Both the position numbers and the translations under genes were made by a program. Shown piece by piece: positions 18,245 to 27,834 of a DNA stretch of 64,000 nucleotides (position 1 is its first letter; each line of letters starts with the position of its first letter). The notes below the pieces were generated by a model. That model made no database searches. It was not told the origin of the DNA and worked only from the letters and a program-made list of their open reading frames with translations. Source of the stretch: UBA1181 sp963648205 (GTDB lineage: Bacteria; Bacteroidota; Bacteroidia; Bacteroidales; Paludibacteraceae); assembly GCA_963648205.1 (NCBI GenBank), contig CAVJCT010000038.1, forward strand, positions 6,482-70,481, read 5' to 3'.

Positions 18245-19708
18245 CTATAGTTTCTTACGAAGTCGAGCCACTGGAATATCTAATTGCTCACGATATTTTG
18301 CCACTGTTCGACGGGCCACGCTGTAGCCTTTCTCTTTTAATATTTGTGCTATCTGATCGTCGGTTATCGGATTTTGCTTATCCTCTTTCTCGACAATTTC
18401 AGAAATGATTTCTCTAATTCTTCTATAAGTAACATCTTCACCATCAGCCGTTTGTGTTCCTTCTACAAAGAAATATTTGAGAGGGAACACGCCGAAATCT
18501 GTCTGCACATATTTGCTATTGCTGACACGCGAAATGGTCGACATATCATATCCTGTTATGCCAGCAATATCTTTTAATCCAAGCGGTTTCAGTTTCGAAC
18601 TATCGCCCTCAAGGAAAAACGCACGTTGTTTTTCTACAATAGCAGACATCGTACGGAACAAAGTCTCATGGCGTTGCTTGATCGAGTCGATAAACCATTG
18701 CGCAGAGTCAATCTTCTGCTTGACGAACATAATTGCATCTTTCTTGTCTTTGTTCGCCTTTTTGTCCTTCAGATAATCCTCAAGCATATTGGAGAACTCT
18801 GGACTAATGCGAAGCGATGGAATATTGTCGTCATTGAGCGAAACCTCCAAATTTCCATCGTGATTCTCAACGATGAAATCGGGTATCAGTTCGTTGCCAA
18901 TCATCGAACTACTCTCCCAAGAATTGCCTGGTTTAGGATTCAAACGAACAATCTCGTCCATTGCATCTCGGATGTCATCTTTCGACAACCCCGTACTTTC
19001 TTCAATCTGATTGTATCTTTTTTGAAGGAAATCCTCAAAATTGTTAGAAAGGATTTTTAGCGCATGACGAATCGCGTCTGTCGGTTCTTTGCGTTGGAGT
19101 TGCAAGAGAAGACACTCTCTGATTTCGTGTGCGCCAACTCCTGGTGGGTCGAACGACTGCACGATCTGCAATGCCTTTGCAAAATCATCATCCTTCACAA
19201 ACTGTCCATGCTGAAAGGCAAAATCATCCGCCAGAGACTGAAGGGTGCGACGAAGATATCCGTCATCGTCCAAATTGCCTATGATATACTCCACAAGGGG
19301 CTTCAAATCTTCTGGTATCACCCGAAGGTTCATTTGTTCCAAGAGGAATTCCTGCAACGTAGCAGAATAAGCCATATTGAATTCAGGCGAGGTCGTTCCT
19401 CCTTCTCCTTGATCTTGATAGGTTTTGTAGTCGGGAATGTCATCATCCGAACGATAATCATCTAATGTGATATCGTCGTCTGAACGGTATTCTTCATCGC
19501 CTTGATCATCGTCCCCCTCTTTTGGACAATCGACAGAATCCTCGTTAAGGCCATCGTAGACTTCGAGAGCCGGATTAGCCTCAACCTCCTGCTTAATCAG
19601 TTCTTCTATTTCCATCGTCGGACTTTCCACCATCTTAATGGCTTGAATCTGTTGCGGAGATAGTCGCTGAAGGAGTTTCTGTCGAAATACTAATTGTGAT
19701 TTGCTCAT
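18245..19708 (-). CDS. rpoN: RNA polymerase sigma-54 factor
   Basis: A 487-aa alternative sigma factor. The N-terminal glutamine-rich activator-interacting region (about 1-50, LLQRLSPQQIQAIKMVE), an acidic linker (about 60-115), the core-binding domain and the C-terminal DNA-binding domain are all recognisable. The RpoN box is ARRTVAKYRE near residue 465. It recognises -24/-12 promoters and needs an ATP-driven activator; no such activator is encoded in this window. Confidence 0.95.
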   Translation of the reverse strand: MSKSQLVFRQKLLQRLSPQQIQAIKMVESPTMEIEELIKQEVEANPALEVYDGLNEDSVDCPKEGDDDQGDEEYRSDDDITLDDYRSDDDIPDYKTYQDQGEGGTTSPEFNMAYSATLQEFLLEQMNLRVIPEDLKPLVEYIIGNLDDDGYLRRTLQSLADDFAFQHGQFVKDDDFAKALQIVQSFDPPGVGAHEIRECLLLQLQRKEPTDAIRHALKILSNNFEDFLQKRYNQIEESTGLSKDDIRDAMDEIVRLNPKPGNSWESSSMIGNELIPDFIVENHDGNLEVSLNDDNIPSLRISPEFSNMLEDYLKDKKANKDKKDAIMFVKQKIDSAQWFIDSIKQRHETLFRTMSAIVEKQRAFFLEGDSSKLKPLGLKDIAGITGYDMSTISRVSNSKYVQTDFGVFPLKYFFVEGTQTADGEDVTYRRIREIISEIVEKEDKQNPITDDQIAQILKEKGYSVARRTVAKYREQLDIPVARLRKKL

Positions 19709-19757
19709 AGACCGTTTGTTTCTGTTTTTTTTACAAAGTAAAGGCAGCGTCGATATT

Positions 19758-20060
19758 TTAGATTTCGAAATCCATGCAGACTCTCAACTTTGTATTTGGC
19801 TTGACAGCGGTATTGGCTACTGCAACATGCTCAGGATGAACAGCATAGCCCTTCAACGCCTCGAAATCAGTCAAAGTAGAGTCTAACATCACATCGGCAT
19901 TGGAGGTTTCCAAACCATTAATGTTTACTTTGATTTCGACAAGTCCTGGCACACGACCTGCCAATCCTTCAAGTCCTTTTTTGATGGCAACTTTTGCTGC
20001 TTCTTTCTGCTCGGCAGTAAGTTCGTCTTTCAACTGCCACAAAATAACGTGTTTTACCAT
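19758..20060 (-). CDS. Dabb (stress-responsive A/B barrel) domain protein
   Basis: A 100-aa single-domain protein that begins MVKHVILWQLKDE and contains the VNINGLETSNADVMLDSTLTD core followed by Y-x-VHPEHV, all typical of the Dabb family, a dimeric ferredoxin-like fold. The physiological role in Bacteroidota is not known. It lies 32 bp downstream of an MFS transporter gene and 49 bp upstream of rpoN on the same strand. Confidence 0.85.
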   Translation of the reverse strand: MVKHVILWQLKDELTAEQKEAAKVAIKKGLEGLAGRVPGLVEIKVNINGLETSNADVMLDSTLTDFEALKGYAVHPEHVAVANTAVKPNTKLRVCMDFEI

Positions 20061-20092
20061 ATTTCCTATTTTTCAATTGATACTATTTTCGA

Positions 20093-21280
20093 TTAACGCA
20101 ATTTATGCGTCTCATAAAATTTCTTTACGAGGAAGAAGAAGATCGCTACACCCAACATATTGACTACCCAAGCGCACCAAAACGCAGCGGTATAGTCATA
20201 ATACCGAGAAACGACGCCTCCTACCAAGATTCCCAAACCGACACCGACATCCCACGACACCAAGAGGGATGAGCTGGCAGTGCCTCGTTGGTTATGTTCT
20301 GCAAGATTGATAAACATAGTCTGATAGGCTGGGAACATGTGTCCATTTCCTAAACCGACGATCAACGCCGACCCGAAATAGCAAATTTCATTCTGCCCTG
20401 CTGCGAAAGCGAGATAGCCGAAGAGCGAAATGCAGCATCCCACAGCCGCATTTTGCACCACCTTGCCATTGCGAAGGGAGCGAGACCCAACCAAACGAGA
20501 CAAACCCAAACCGATGGCGAGAAGGGCAAAGAAAAAGCCTGAGCCACCTGTGATTCCCAATTTCTCTTGTCCGTAGATGGCAACGTAGGTCGACACAACA
20601 CCATACGAGAACGAGAGGCAAACCAAACTGGCTGCAATTCGCCACGCAGGCAAAAGGAAAAATCTATCAAGAGAAATCGGTGCTTTGTTAACCACCAACT
20701 CCCTCTCTGGCAACTTAACAGAGTAACTGGCAATCAGTCCGATGGCAGAGGTTGCCAACGCCAAACCGAAAATGAGGTTATAGTTCTGCGTAGCATGATA
20801 AATCTGAATCGCCACAAACGGACTGATAGCGGTGGCAATGTTATTGCTCAAGCCATAGAACCCGATACCTTCTGCCCTTCTGGATGGATGAAGCACATCG
20901 ATAGCGACTGTACTATTTGCTACGGTTGCACTACCAAAAGGCACGCCATGTAGGGTACGAATAATGGCAAAAAAGAGCAATGATCCAGGGACAAGGTAAC
21001 CTGCGAAAAAGAGAAAGAAAAGGAAGAAACTCAGCACCAACACCTTCTTACGAGGCAGACTATCTACCAAATAGCCACTGAAACTTCTGGAGATAAGAGC
21101 CATCACCACATAGCCAGAAAGCACTACTCCAATAAGGTCATTGTCCGCATTAAAGGTTTCTTTGAGATATATCGGCAACAAAGGCATCAGCAACATAAAA
21201 GAGAAGAAAATCGAAAAATTTCCGATAAACACTTTTATGTATTCACTGTTCCACAATTTCACATTTTCAGCACTCATCAC
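20093..21280 (-). CDS. Major facilitator superfamily transporter
   Basis: A 395-aa membrane protein with about twelve predicted helices. The loop between helices 2 and 3 carries the MFS signature in the form GYLVDSLPRKKVL, and a second related loop GSRSLRNGKVV lies in the C-terminal half. It resembles drug/metabolite efflux-type MFS proteins, but the substrate cannot be inferred. It starts 9 bp after the TonB-dependent receptor stop, which hints at a shared transcript and possibly a related substrate. Confidence 0.85.
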   Translation of the reverse strand: MMSAENVKLWNSEYIKVFIGNFSIFFSFMLLMPLLPIYLKETFNADNDLIGVVLSGYVVMALISRSFSGYLVDSLPRKKVLVLSFFLFFLFFAGYLVPGSLLFFAIIRTLHGVPFGSATVANSTVAIDVLHPSRRAEGIGFYGLSNNIATAISPFVAIQIYHATQNYNLIFGLALATSAIGLIASYSVKLPERELVVNKAPISLDRFFLLPAWRIAASLVCLSFSYGVVSTYVAIYGQEKLGITGGSGFFFALLAIGLGLSRLVGSRSLRNGKVVQNAAVGCCISLFGYLAFAAGQNEICYFGSALIVGLGNGHMFPAYQTMFINLAEHNQRGTASSSLLVSWDVGVGLGILVGGVVSRYYDYTAAFWCAWVVNMLGVAIFFFLVKKFYETHKLR

Positions 21281-21289
21281 AATCGGTTT

Positions 21290-23785
21290 TTAAAAATCGT
21301 CCATTCCTCCATCATCGTCCGAAGAGAAGGAGTCAGATTTTCCTTTCTTCGCCTTTTTCTTCATATTTCCGAAGTTGTAGGAGATATTGAGGTTGATTGA
21401 TCGTCCGTTCCATGTCGTTTCTGAATATTGGTAGAAATCATCGTTCCAGGTCTCCGACTTTCTTTTTCTGGAGTTGAGAATATCGCGAACAGAAAGGGTG
21501 AGGTTCAGTTTCTTATCTAAGAACGATTTCTTTGCACCAAAATTGACGAAATAGGTGTTGAGCGTCTTTCCTTGAGCAGTCGCCTTAGGTGAACGATAGT
21601 TTCCTGTCAACTCCAAACTGATATTCTTTGGAAGAATGAAAGTGGATGATATTTTGGCAGTCCAACTCAAACTATGTCGGTCATCGACGTGTATGTCGAT
21701 ATCCGAGGCACTCTCAGCATTATGCACCGTAAAGTCTCCGCCTGTCAACTTGTAGTAATAGAAATTGACATTGGTGGAAAGGTCAACATATTTCCAATGG
21801 TTTTTCAAAATCAACTCCAATCCAGTGGAATGAGATGTCGACATATTCTCAAAAGTATTCATCAACACATCACCCGATCTCCAACTATATTTCTGGATAA
21901 TATCCTGCATTAATTGATAGTAGATGGAAGTGATGAATGTATGCTTCTTCTCGCAGAAGTTCTTAACGTAACTGAACTCGAAAGAGTTGGTAAACTCTGG
22001 ATCCAAATCGGGATTACCGAAAGAAATATTGGTAGAATCCTCCACATCTTTGTAAGGGTTCAATCTTCTGCTTCTCGGACGAGAGATTCGTCGTGTATAA
22101 CTCAACTGTAATTCATCATTGTCCGAAGCGGTGTATGAGAGAAAGACCGTCGGGAAGATATTCGCATACGGTTTTTTAGTCGATTTATCCCCATTGGTAT
22201 GGAGTGTCCAATCGACATCGGTCAACTCACCTCGAAGTCCGAGTTGTGCTGCAAATCGTCTGAATTTGTTACCATACGAAGCATAGATGGAATAGACGTT
22301 TTGTTGCATTTCAAAGTCATTGTCAAGTTCCGTTTGAGCCACAAATTCATCTGCCCCTGTCATCTTCTTCTCCGTAGTAACATCACTGGATTGATGGTCT
22401 AATTTGATTTTCGCACCAGCCTCCAATTTAGAGGTGGACGAGAGCGGATTGACATAATCCACTTGCGCCTCCCACGAACGATTCTTATTGAGGGTTGCCT
22501 GATTCTGATCATAGTCGTTTGCAGGCGACGAGATACGCAACGAGTCGAAATTGCGTTGGTAATAATTTCGCTCGTTGTCATTCTTATTGGCAGAAAAGTC
22601 GACCACTGCTGTAAGGGTATGACTCTCGCTGAAATTATGGGTATAGTTCACCTCTCCATAGCCTGTCAGACGGTCATTATCGGTTCTCGAGTCTCTACTT
22701 TGATAGGAACTAAAAAGTCGGTTCCCTCCATTGATATAACCATGTTCATAATCGATAAACTGTCCTCTATATCTATCTCCGAACATGAACATACCAGCAA
22801 AACCAAACTGATTGCTCGAGTCGGCTTGGCAACTGGCTGTCAGACGGACAAAGGCAGAGTTCATTTCAAACTCAGTGTCGTTATATTGATTGATGAGCGT
22901 CGTGTCTTCTCCGTAGTATTCTCGGCGACTCTCGCCTCCTCCATCATTCTTTCTATTGCGGTATCCGATACTGGCTCCTGCCGTCCATTTGTTTTTGGTG
23001 AAATTGATATTGGCACTGGCATTGCCACCCAATCTGCCACCCCAAGGATAGGTCAATCCCGCCGAAACGGTTCCGTAGTAAGAGGCTTGCATTGCATTCT
23101 GCTTCATCACAATGTTGATGATACCTGCAGAACCTTCAGCCGAGAATTTTGAGGATGGATTGGTGATCACCTCCACTCGCTCAATGCTACCGGCAGGCAA
23201 CTGTTCCAACAAATCCGCCTTATTGTCTTCTGTCATTCCAGACGGTCTTCCATTGATGTATATCTCAACATTCTCATTGTTGCGCATAGAGACATTTCCC
23301 TCTACATCAACGGCTACCGACGGTATCTCTTTCAGCACTTCACTGGCAGACATTCCGTCGGACACAGCACTCTCATTGACGATAAAGGTCTTCTTGTCAA
23401 TGTCTACTTGCAAAGAGGAGCGTTTCGCCGTTACCTCAACAGCGGAGAGCAACGCAGCGTCTTCTTGTATGGTGATTTTTTTGAATCTTCTAACGGGTGA
23501 GGTCGGGGTAAGCGTAACATCAAGGATTTTCGTTTTAAACCCCATAAAACTGATTTCAAGGCGATATTGTCCCTCTGAAAGGTCTTTTAAGACAAACTTA
23601 CCATCTAAATCAGTAGCATCTCCCTTATATTGTGTCTTCTCGTTTCCTTTAAAAAGTAGGACTGCGGCAGACGGCAATGATTCTCCATTGTCGTCTACTA
23701 CAGTTCCCTCTATTTTATAGTCTATCGCACTGATTGTCAGCGCGCAGAAAAAACTCAATACTACAAATAATAATTTTTTTCTCAT
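21290..23785 (-). CDS. TonB-dependent receptor (outer membrane beta-barrel family protein)
   Basis: An 831-aa outer membrane protein. A signal peptide (about 1-20) is followed by a CarboxypepD_reg-like domain (about 24-110), a plug domain (about 125-220, with SEVLKEIPSVAVDVEGNVSM) and a long beta-barrel of the OMP_b-brl_3 type. It ends in a short acidic tail (about the last 16 residues, rich in Ser and Asp) rather than the barrel's terminal aromatic residue. No SusD partner is next to it, so it is not a standard glycan-uptake pair. The MFS gene follows directly. Confidence 0.88.
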   Translation of the reverse strand: MRKKLLFVVLSFFCALTISAIDYKIEGTVVDDNGESLPSAAVLLFKGNEKTQYKGDATDLDGKFVLKDLSEGQYRLEISFMGFKTKILDVTLTPTSPVRRFKKITIQEDAALLSAVEVTAKRSSLQVDIDKKTFIVNESAVSDGMSASEVLKEIPSVAVDVEGNVSMRNNENVEIYINGRPSGMTEDNKADLLEQLPAGSIERVEVITNPSSKFSAEGSAGIINIVMKQNAMQASYYGTVSAGLTYPWGGRLGGNASANINFTKNKWTAGASIGYRNRKNDGGGESRREYYGEDTTLINQYNDTEFEMNSAFVRLTASCQADSSNQFGFAGMFMFGDRYRGQFIDYEHGYINGGNRLFSSYQSRDSRTDNDRLTGYGEVNYTHNFSESHTLTAVVDFSANKNDNERNYYQRNFDSLRISSPANDYDQNQATLNKNRSWEAQVDYVNPLSSTSKLEAGAKIKLDHQSSDVTTEKKMTGADEFVAQTELDNDFEMQQNVYSIYASYGNKFRRFAAQLGLRGELTDVDWTLHTNGDKSTKKPYANIFPTVFLSYTASDNDELQLSYTRRISRPRSRRLNPYKDVEDSTNISFGNPDLDPEFTNSFEFSYVKNFCEKKHTFITSIYYQLMQDIIQKYSWRSGDVLMNTFENMSTSHSTGLELILKNHWKYVDLSTNVNFYYYKLTGGDFTVHNAESASDIDIHVDDRHSLSWTAKISSTFILPKNISLELTGNYRSPKATAQGKTLNTYFVNFGAKKSFLDKKLNLTLSVRDILNSRKRKSETWNDDFYQYSETTWNGRSINLNISYNFGNMKKKAKKGKSDSFSSDDDGGMDDF

Positions 23786-23812
23786 ATAAAATTAGGACAA
23801 GGTGAAGTGGTT

Positions 23813-25918
23813 TTATTGAGCAGGCTTCTCCTCCGACTTTTCATCCGACGAGTTGCTTTGGACATTGGCTTCATCTGTTTTCTGTTCAGCCGTTTTCGAG
23901 TCAGAAGCAATCTCTTCCACTTTGACTTCTTCGATCTTACCGTCTACAGTTGCTTCGCCAGACTTTCCATTGTCTGTTTTTTCCTCATCAGCCTTTTTCT
24001 CACTCTCCTCGCTTAATTCATCGGCTCTTGATTTCCAAGGTCGTTTGCCAAAGATGTGTTCTACATCGTCTGCAAAAATCACCTCCTTCTCCACCAAGAT
24101 GGATGCGAGTTCCTTCATCTTATCTAAGTTGTCGCTGAGAATCGTCTTCGCACGCTCATACTGCTCTGCGATAAGTCGTTTCACCTCCTCGTCTATCACT
24201 TTCGCCGTCTCATCACTGTATGGGCGAGTGAACGAGTAATCCGACTGACCTGTAGAGTCATAGTAAGAGAGGTTCGCCAATTTATTGCTGAATCCATAGT
24301 AGGCAACCATTGCGTAGGCTTTCTTAGTAGTCGTTTCAAGGTCGTTGAGCGCACCAGTCGAAATCTCGCCATAGACGAGTTCCTCGGCTGCACGACCTGC
24401 CAAAGTAGCACAAATATCATCCAACAAATGCTGAGTTGTGATATGTTGATGTTCCTCAGGCAAATACCACGCTGCTCCTAACGCACGACCACGAGGCACA
24501 ATAGTAACCTTCACCAACGGATTGGCATATTGAAGCATCCAACTAACCGTCGCATGTCCGGCTTCGTGAATGGCAGTCGACTCTTTTTCGGCTTTCGTCA
24601 TGATGGCGTTCTTCTTCTCCAAACCACCAATGATACGGTCTACCGCATCCAAAAAGTCTTGCTTCTCAACACTCTTCTTCTCTCTTCTGGCGGCAATCAA
24701 CGCTGCTTCGTTACAAACATTGGCAATGTCCGCTCCCGAGAATCCTGGTGTCTGACGTGAAAGGAATTCAACATCAACGCTGCTGTCAATCTTCACATTG
24801 CGAAGGTGTACATTGAAAATCTCTTTTCTATCGTGAACATCCGGAAGGTCAACGGCAATCTGTCGGTCGAAGCGTCCTGGACGAAGCAACGCCTTGTCGA
24901 GGATATCGGCACGGTTGGTGGCTGCCAAGATAATGACTCCACTGTTCGTGCCAAATCCGTCCATCTCAGTGAGCAACTGGTTCAACGTGTTCTCTCGCTC
25001 ATCATTCGAACCTGAATTGATTGAACGACTACGCGCACGACCAACTGCATCAATTTCATCGATGAAGATGATGGAAGGCGACTTCTCTTTGGCTTGACGG
25101 AACAAATCGCGCACTCGTGACGCACCCACTCCGACAAACATCTCCATAAAGTCAGAACCTGACATTGAGAAGAATGGCACATCTGCCTCTCCTGCAACTG
25201 CCTTCGCCAAGAGGGTCTTACCTGTTCCTGGAGGGCCTACCAAGAGGGCTCCCTTCGGAATTTTACCTCCCAACTCTGTATATTTCGACGGATTCTTCAA
25301 GAAGTGTACAATCTCTTGAACCTCCTCTTTCGCTTCTGAAAGTCCAGCCACATCCTTGAAGGTAATCTTATTGTCTGAGTTCTTGTCAAAAACGCGCGCT
25401 TTCGATTTACCCACACTGAAGACGCCCATTCCGCCGCCTCCGCCATTGCCGATTCTGCGCATCATGAATATCCAAATCAGAATCATGATAACAAACGGAC
25501 CGATTCCCCACAGCAGATGACTGGAGTAATCAGGATCTTCAATATAGGAGACTTTTATCTTCGTCTTGCTGTCTTTCTGCCAATCTTTCAAGTCCTCAGT
25601 GAACTGATCGGCTGACGGAATCGTGATGGAAACGACTGGCGTCTTAATCGCTGCAGCAGAGTCTTTTCCAAACACGTCAGCAATTTTCTCGGGGAGAATA
25701 ACAAGTTCTGCCGTATTCTTATTGGTCGTAACACGGATGCTCTCAACATCTCCATTCTCTACGAATTTCTGCACCTCTGTGTACGAGAAGGTTCTGCTCG
25801 TCGCACCAAAGTCAGAAAAACTAATGAAGATGAGGAAGATGGCTATGATAATATAGACCCACGTCAGATTGAAAACGTACTTTTTTCCTCCCCCATTATT
25901 AGGATTTTCGTTTGCCAT
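23813..25918 (-). CDS. ftsH: ATP-dependent zinc metalloprotease FtsH
   Basis: A 701-aa inner membrane AAA protease. Two membrane segments (about 16-35 and 127-148) enclose a small periplasmic domain. The AAA module has Walker A GPPGTGKT, Walker B IIFIDEID and the second region of homology (NRADILDKALLRPGRFDR). The zinc site is H451EAGH455. The C-terminus after about residue 640 is a charged, Lys/Glu-rich tail that is not part of the conserved fold. It degrades misfolded or short-lived membrane and cytosolic proteins. It follows rsfS on the same strand. Confidence 0.96.
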   Translation of the reverse strand: MANENPNNGGGKKYVFNLTWVYIIIAIFLIFISFSDFGATSRTFSYTEVQKFVENGDVESIRVTTNKNTAELVILPEKIADVFGKDSAAAIKTPVVSITIPSADQFTEDLKDWQKDSKTKIKVSYIEDPDYSSHLLWGIGPFVIMILIWIFMMRRIGNGGGGGMGVFSVGKSKARVFDKNSDNKITFKDVAGLSEAKEEVQEIVHFLKNPSKYTELGGKIPKGALLVGPPGTGKTLLAKAVAGEADVPFFSMSGSDFMEMFVGVGASRVRDLFRQAKEKSPSIIFIDEIDAVGRARSRSINSGSNDERENTLNQLLTEMDGFGTNSGVIILAATNRADILDKALLRPGRFDRQIAVDLPDVHDRKEIFNVHLRNVKIDSSVDVEFLSRQTPGFSGADIANVCNEAALIAARREKKSVEKQDFLDAVDRIIGGLEKKNAIMTKAEKESTAIHEAGHATVSWMLQYANPLVKVTIVPRGRALGAAWYLPEEHQHITTQHLLDDICATLAGRAAEELVYGEISTGALNDLETTTKKAYAMVAYYGFSNKLANLSYYDSTGQSDYSFTRPYSDETAKVIDEEVKRLIAEQYERAKTILSDNLDKMKELASILVEKEVIFADDVEHIFGKRPWKSRADELSEESEKKADEEKTDNGKSGEATVDGKIEEVKVEEIASDSKTAEQKTDEANVQSNSSDEKSEEKPAQ

Positions 25919-25960
25919 TTACATTTCGTTTAATGTTTAAAAATCGGGAACTACAAAAGA

Positions 25961-26332
25961 CTACAGAAGGTCTGGAATCTCCTCTGTCTTCGCATCTTCC
26001 CACAAGCCCTCTAAGTTGTAGAAACTACGCAACTCGGGTTGGAAAACATGAACTACCACTTCTCCGTAATCCATTGCGATCCACTGTGCATTGTCATAAC
26101 CATCTACAAAATAAGGCTTTACCTTTATCTGCTCTCTAACATAATCCTTGACGGAATCAGCGATAGAGGCAACGTGCGTGTTGGATCTTCCCTCGCAGAT
26201 GACAAAGTTTCTGAAAACGTAATTGTCGATATGCGACATATCTACTTTCGTGATTTTCAATCCTTTAACATCCTGAATTCCTTCAACGATCTTGTTGATC
26301 AATAAGTCTGTATCGTTAATGATTGTAGCCAT
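25961..26332 (-). CDS. rsfS: Ribosome silencing factor RsfS
   Basis: A 123-aa Iojap/RsfS protein. The conserved core YFVDGYDNAQWIAMDYGEVV is followed by HVFQPELRSFYNLEGLWEDA, the family signature. It binds ribosomal protein L14 and blocks subunit joining under starvation. It starts 11 bp after argH and lies 42 bp before ftsH. Confidence 0.93.
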   Translation of the reverse strand: MATIINDTDLLINKIVEGIQDVKGLKITKVDMSHIDNYVFRNFVICEGRSNTHVASIADSVKDYVREQIKVKPYFVDGYDNAQWIAMDYGEVVVHVFQPELRSFYNLEGLWEDAKTEEIPDLL

Positions 26333-26343
26333 TCTCTTTACTT

Positions 26344-27684
26344 TTATTTTTTCAATAATTTATTAATTGCGTTCTCCACCTTATCGAAGTCAAACTCCTT
26401 GAGTGTGGAGTTCATCAACTGCTCGATTTTGTCGTTGCAGAGATTGCCAATACTTCCCTCGTGTGTGTGGTGAATATCCTTATTTGGCTTGAACGTTCCT
26501 GCCTCACACTCCAATCCCACTTGCTTGTAAGCGTCGCGGAACGGTGTTCCATTGAGTGCCAAACGATTAACCTCTTCAACGCTGAAGATGAAATCGTATT
26601 TTGGATCGTCCAAGATATTATCTTTGATCTTCACTTCTCGCATGATGTGAGAAGTCATCTTCAAGCAATCGCGCAATTCATCGAACACTGGAATGTAAAT
26701 TTCCTTGATGATCTGAAGGTCTCTGAAATAGCCCGATGGCAAGTTGTTCATAATCATCATAATCTGCTGTGGCAAGGTCTGAATCTTATTACACTTTGCA
26801 CGAGTCAACTCAAACACATCTGGGTTCTTCTTGTGTGGCATAATGCTCGATCCTGTCGTACACTCGTCTGGCAACTTAATAAAGCCAAAATTCTGACTGG
26901 TGAACATACATGAGTCGAAAGCCAACTTAGAAATCGTCGAAGCGATACCTGCCAATGCAAAAGCCACCGTCTTCTCGATTTTACCTCGTCCCATCTGCGC
27001 ATAGACAACGTTGTAATCCATTGAGTCAAAGCCCAATAGGTCGGTCGTCATCTGTCTGTTGAGAGGGAAAGATGAACCGTAACCTGCAGCCGAACCCAAC
27101 GGATTTCTGTTCGTCATTCTCCACGCTGCCAACAATAGCATCATATCATCCACCAAACTCTCAGCGTATGCACCAAACCACAATCCAAAAGATGACGGCA
27201 TCGCAATCTGAAGGTGCGTATAGCCAGGGAGCAACACATTCTTGTATTTGTTACTCTGCTCGATGAGAATCTCAAACAACTCGTGCACCGCCTCCGTGAT
27301 CGATTGAATCTGCTCGCGAGTGAAAAGCTTCATATCGAGCAACACTTGGTCGTTACGCGAACGTCCACTATGTATCTTCTTTCCTAAATCTCCTAATTTA
27401 CGGGTGAGCAACAACTCTACTTGCGAGTGTACATCCTCAACGCCATCCTCAATCGTAAACTTGCCGTCTATGATTGTTTGATAGATTGACTTGAGTTCGT
27501 TCAACAAAATGGGAAGTTCCTCTTTTCCCAACAGACCGATAGATTCTAACATAGTGATGTGAGCCATAGAGCCTAACACATCGTGCTTCGCAAGGAAAAG
27601 ATCCATCTCGCGGTCGCGACCCACAGTGAAGCGTACGATCTCCTCATTCGTCGCCTTACCTTTATCCCAAAGTTTTTGAGCCAT
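26344..27684 (-). CDS. argH: Argininosuccinate lyase
   Basis: A 446-aa cytosolic enzyme that cleaves argininosuccinate to arginine and fumarate, the last step of arginine synthesis. It has the fumarase/aspartase superfamily signature GSSIMPHKKNPD with the catalytic serine loop, plus KIHSGRSRNDQV and GYTHLQIAMP. No other arg genes are nearby. A -7 element at 27721-27728 lies upstream, and rsfS and ftsH follow on the same strand. Confidence 0.95.
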   Translation of the reverse strand: MAQKLWDKGKATNEEIVRFTVGRDREMDLFLAKHDVLGSMAHITMLESIGLLGKEELPILLNELKSIYQTIIDGKFTIEDGVEDVHSQVELLLTRKLGDLGKKIHSGRSRNDQVLLDMKLFTREQIQSITEAVHELFEILIEQSNKYKNVLLPGYTHLQIAMPSSFGLWFGAYAESLVDDMMLLLAAWRMTNRNPLGSAAGYGSSFPLNRQMTTDLLGFDSMDYNVVYAQMGRGKIEKTVAFALAGIASTISKLAFDSCMFTSQNFGFIKLPDECTTGSSIMPHKKNPDVFELTRAKCNKIQTLPQQIMMIMNNLPSGYFRDLQIIKEIYIPVFDELRDCLKMTSHIMREVKIKDNILDDPKYDFIFSVEEVNRLALNGTPFRDAYKQVGLECEAGTFKPNKDIHHTHEGSIGNLCNDKIEQLMNSTLKEFDFDKVENAINKLLKK

Positions 27685-27720
27685 TTATCGAATTTTAGTT
27701 GAAATATAGTTTTTAGAAAG

Positions 27721-27728
27721 CAAATATA
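27721..27728 (-). promoter_or_regulatory. Predicted -7 element of argH
   Basis: TATATTTG on the minus strand (27728-27721) matches TAnnTTTG and lies 36 bp upstream of the argH start. No clear TTTG was found at the -33 spacing. Confidence 0.5.
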
Positions 27729-27834
27729 ACTTTTTTGAACGACTTTCTCTCTGCGTTTGCGTTAAACTATGTTATAGAATGGACTGCAATGACTGCGATT
27801 TCCTTAAATTGTGTAGAATGTGGACAGAAACCCT

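Noticed and set aside
22463..23152. 229-codon plus-strand open frame inside the TonB-dependent receptor gene
   Set aside because: Antisense frame over a conserved beta-barrel coding sequence, with no recognisable domain.
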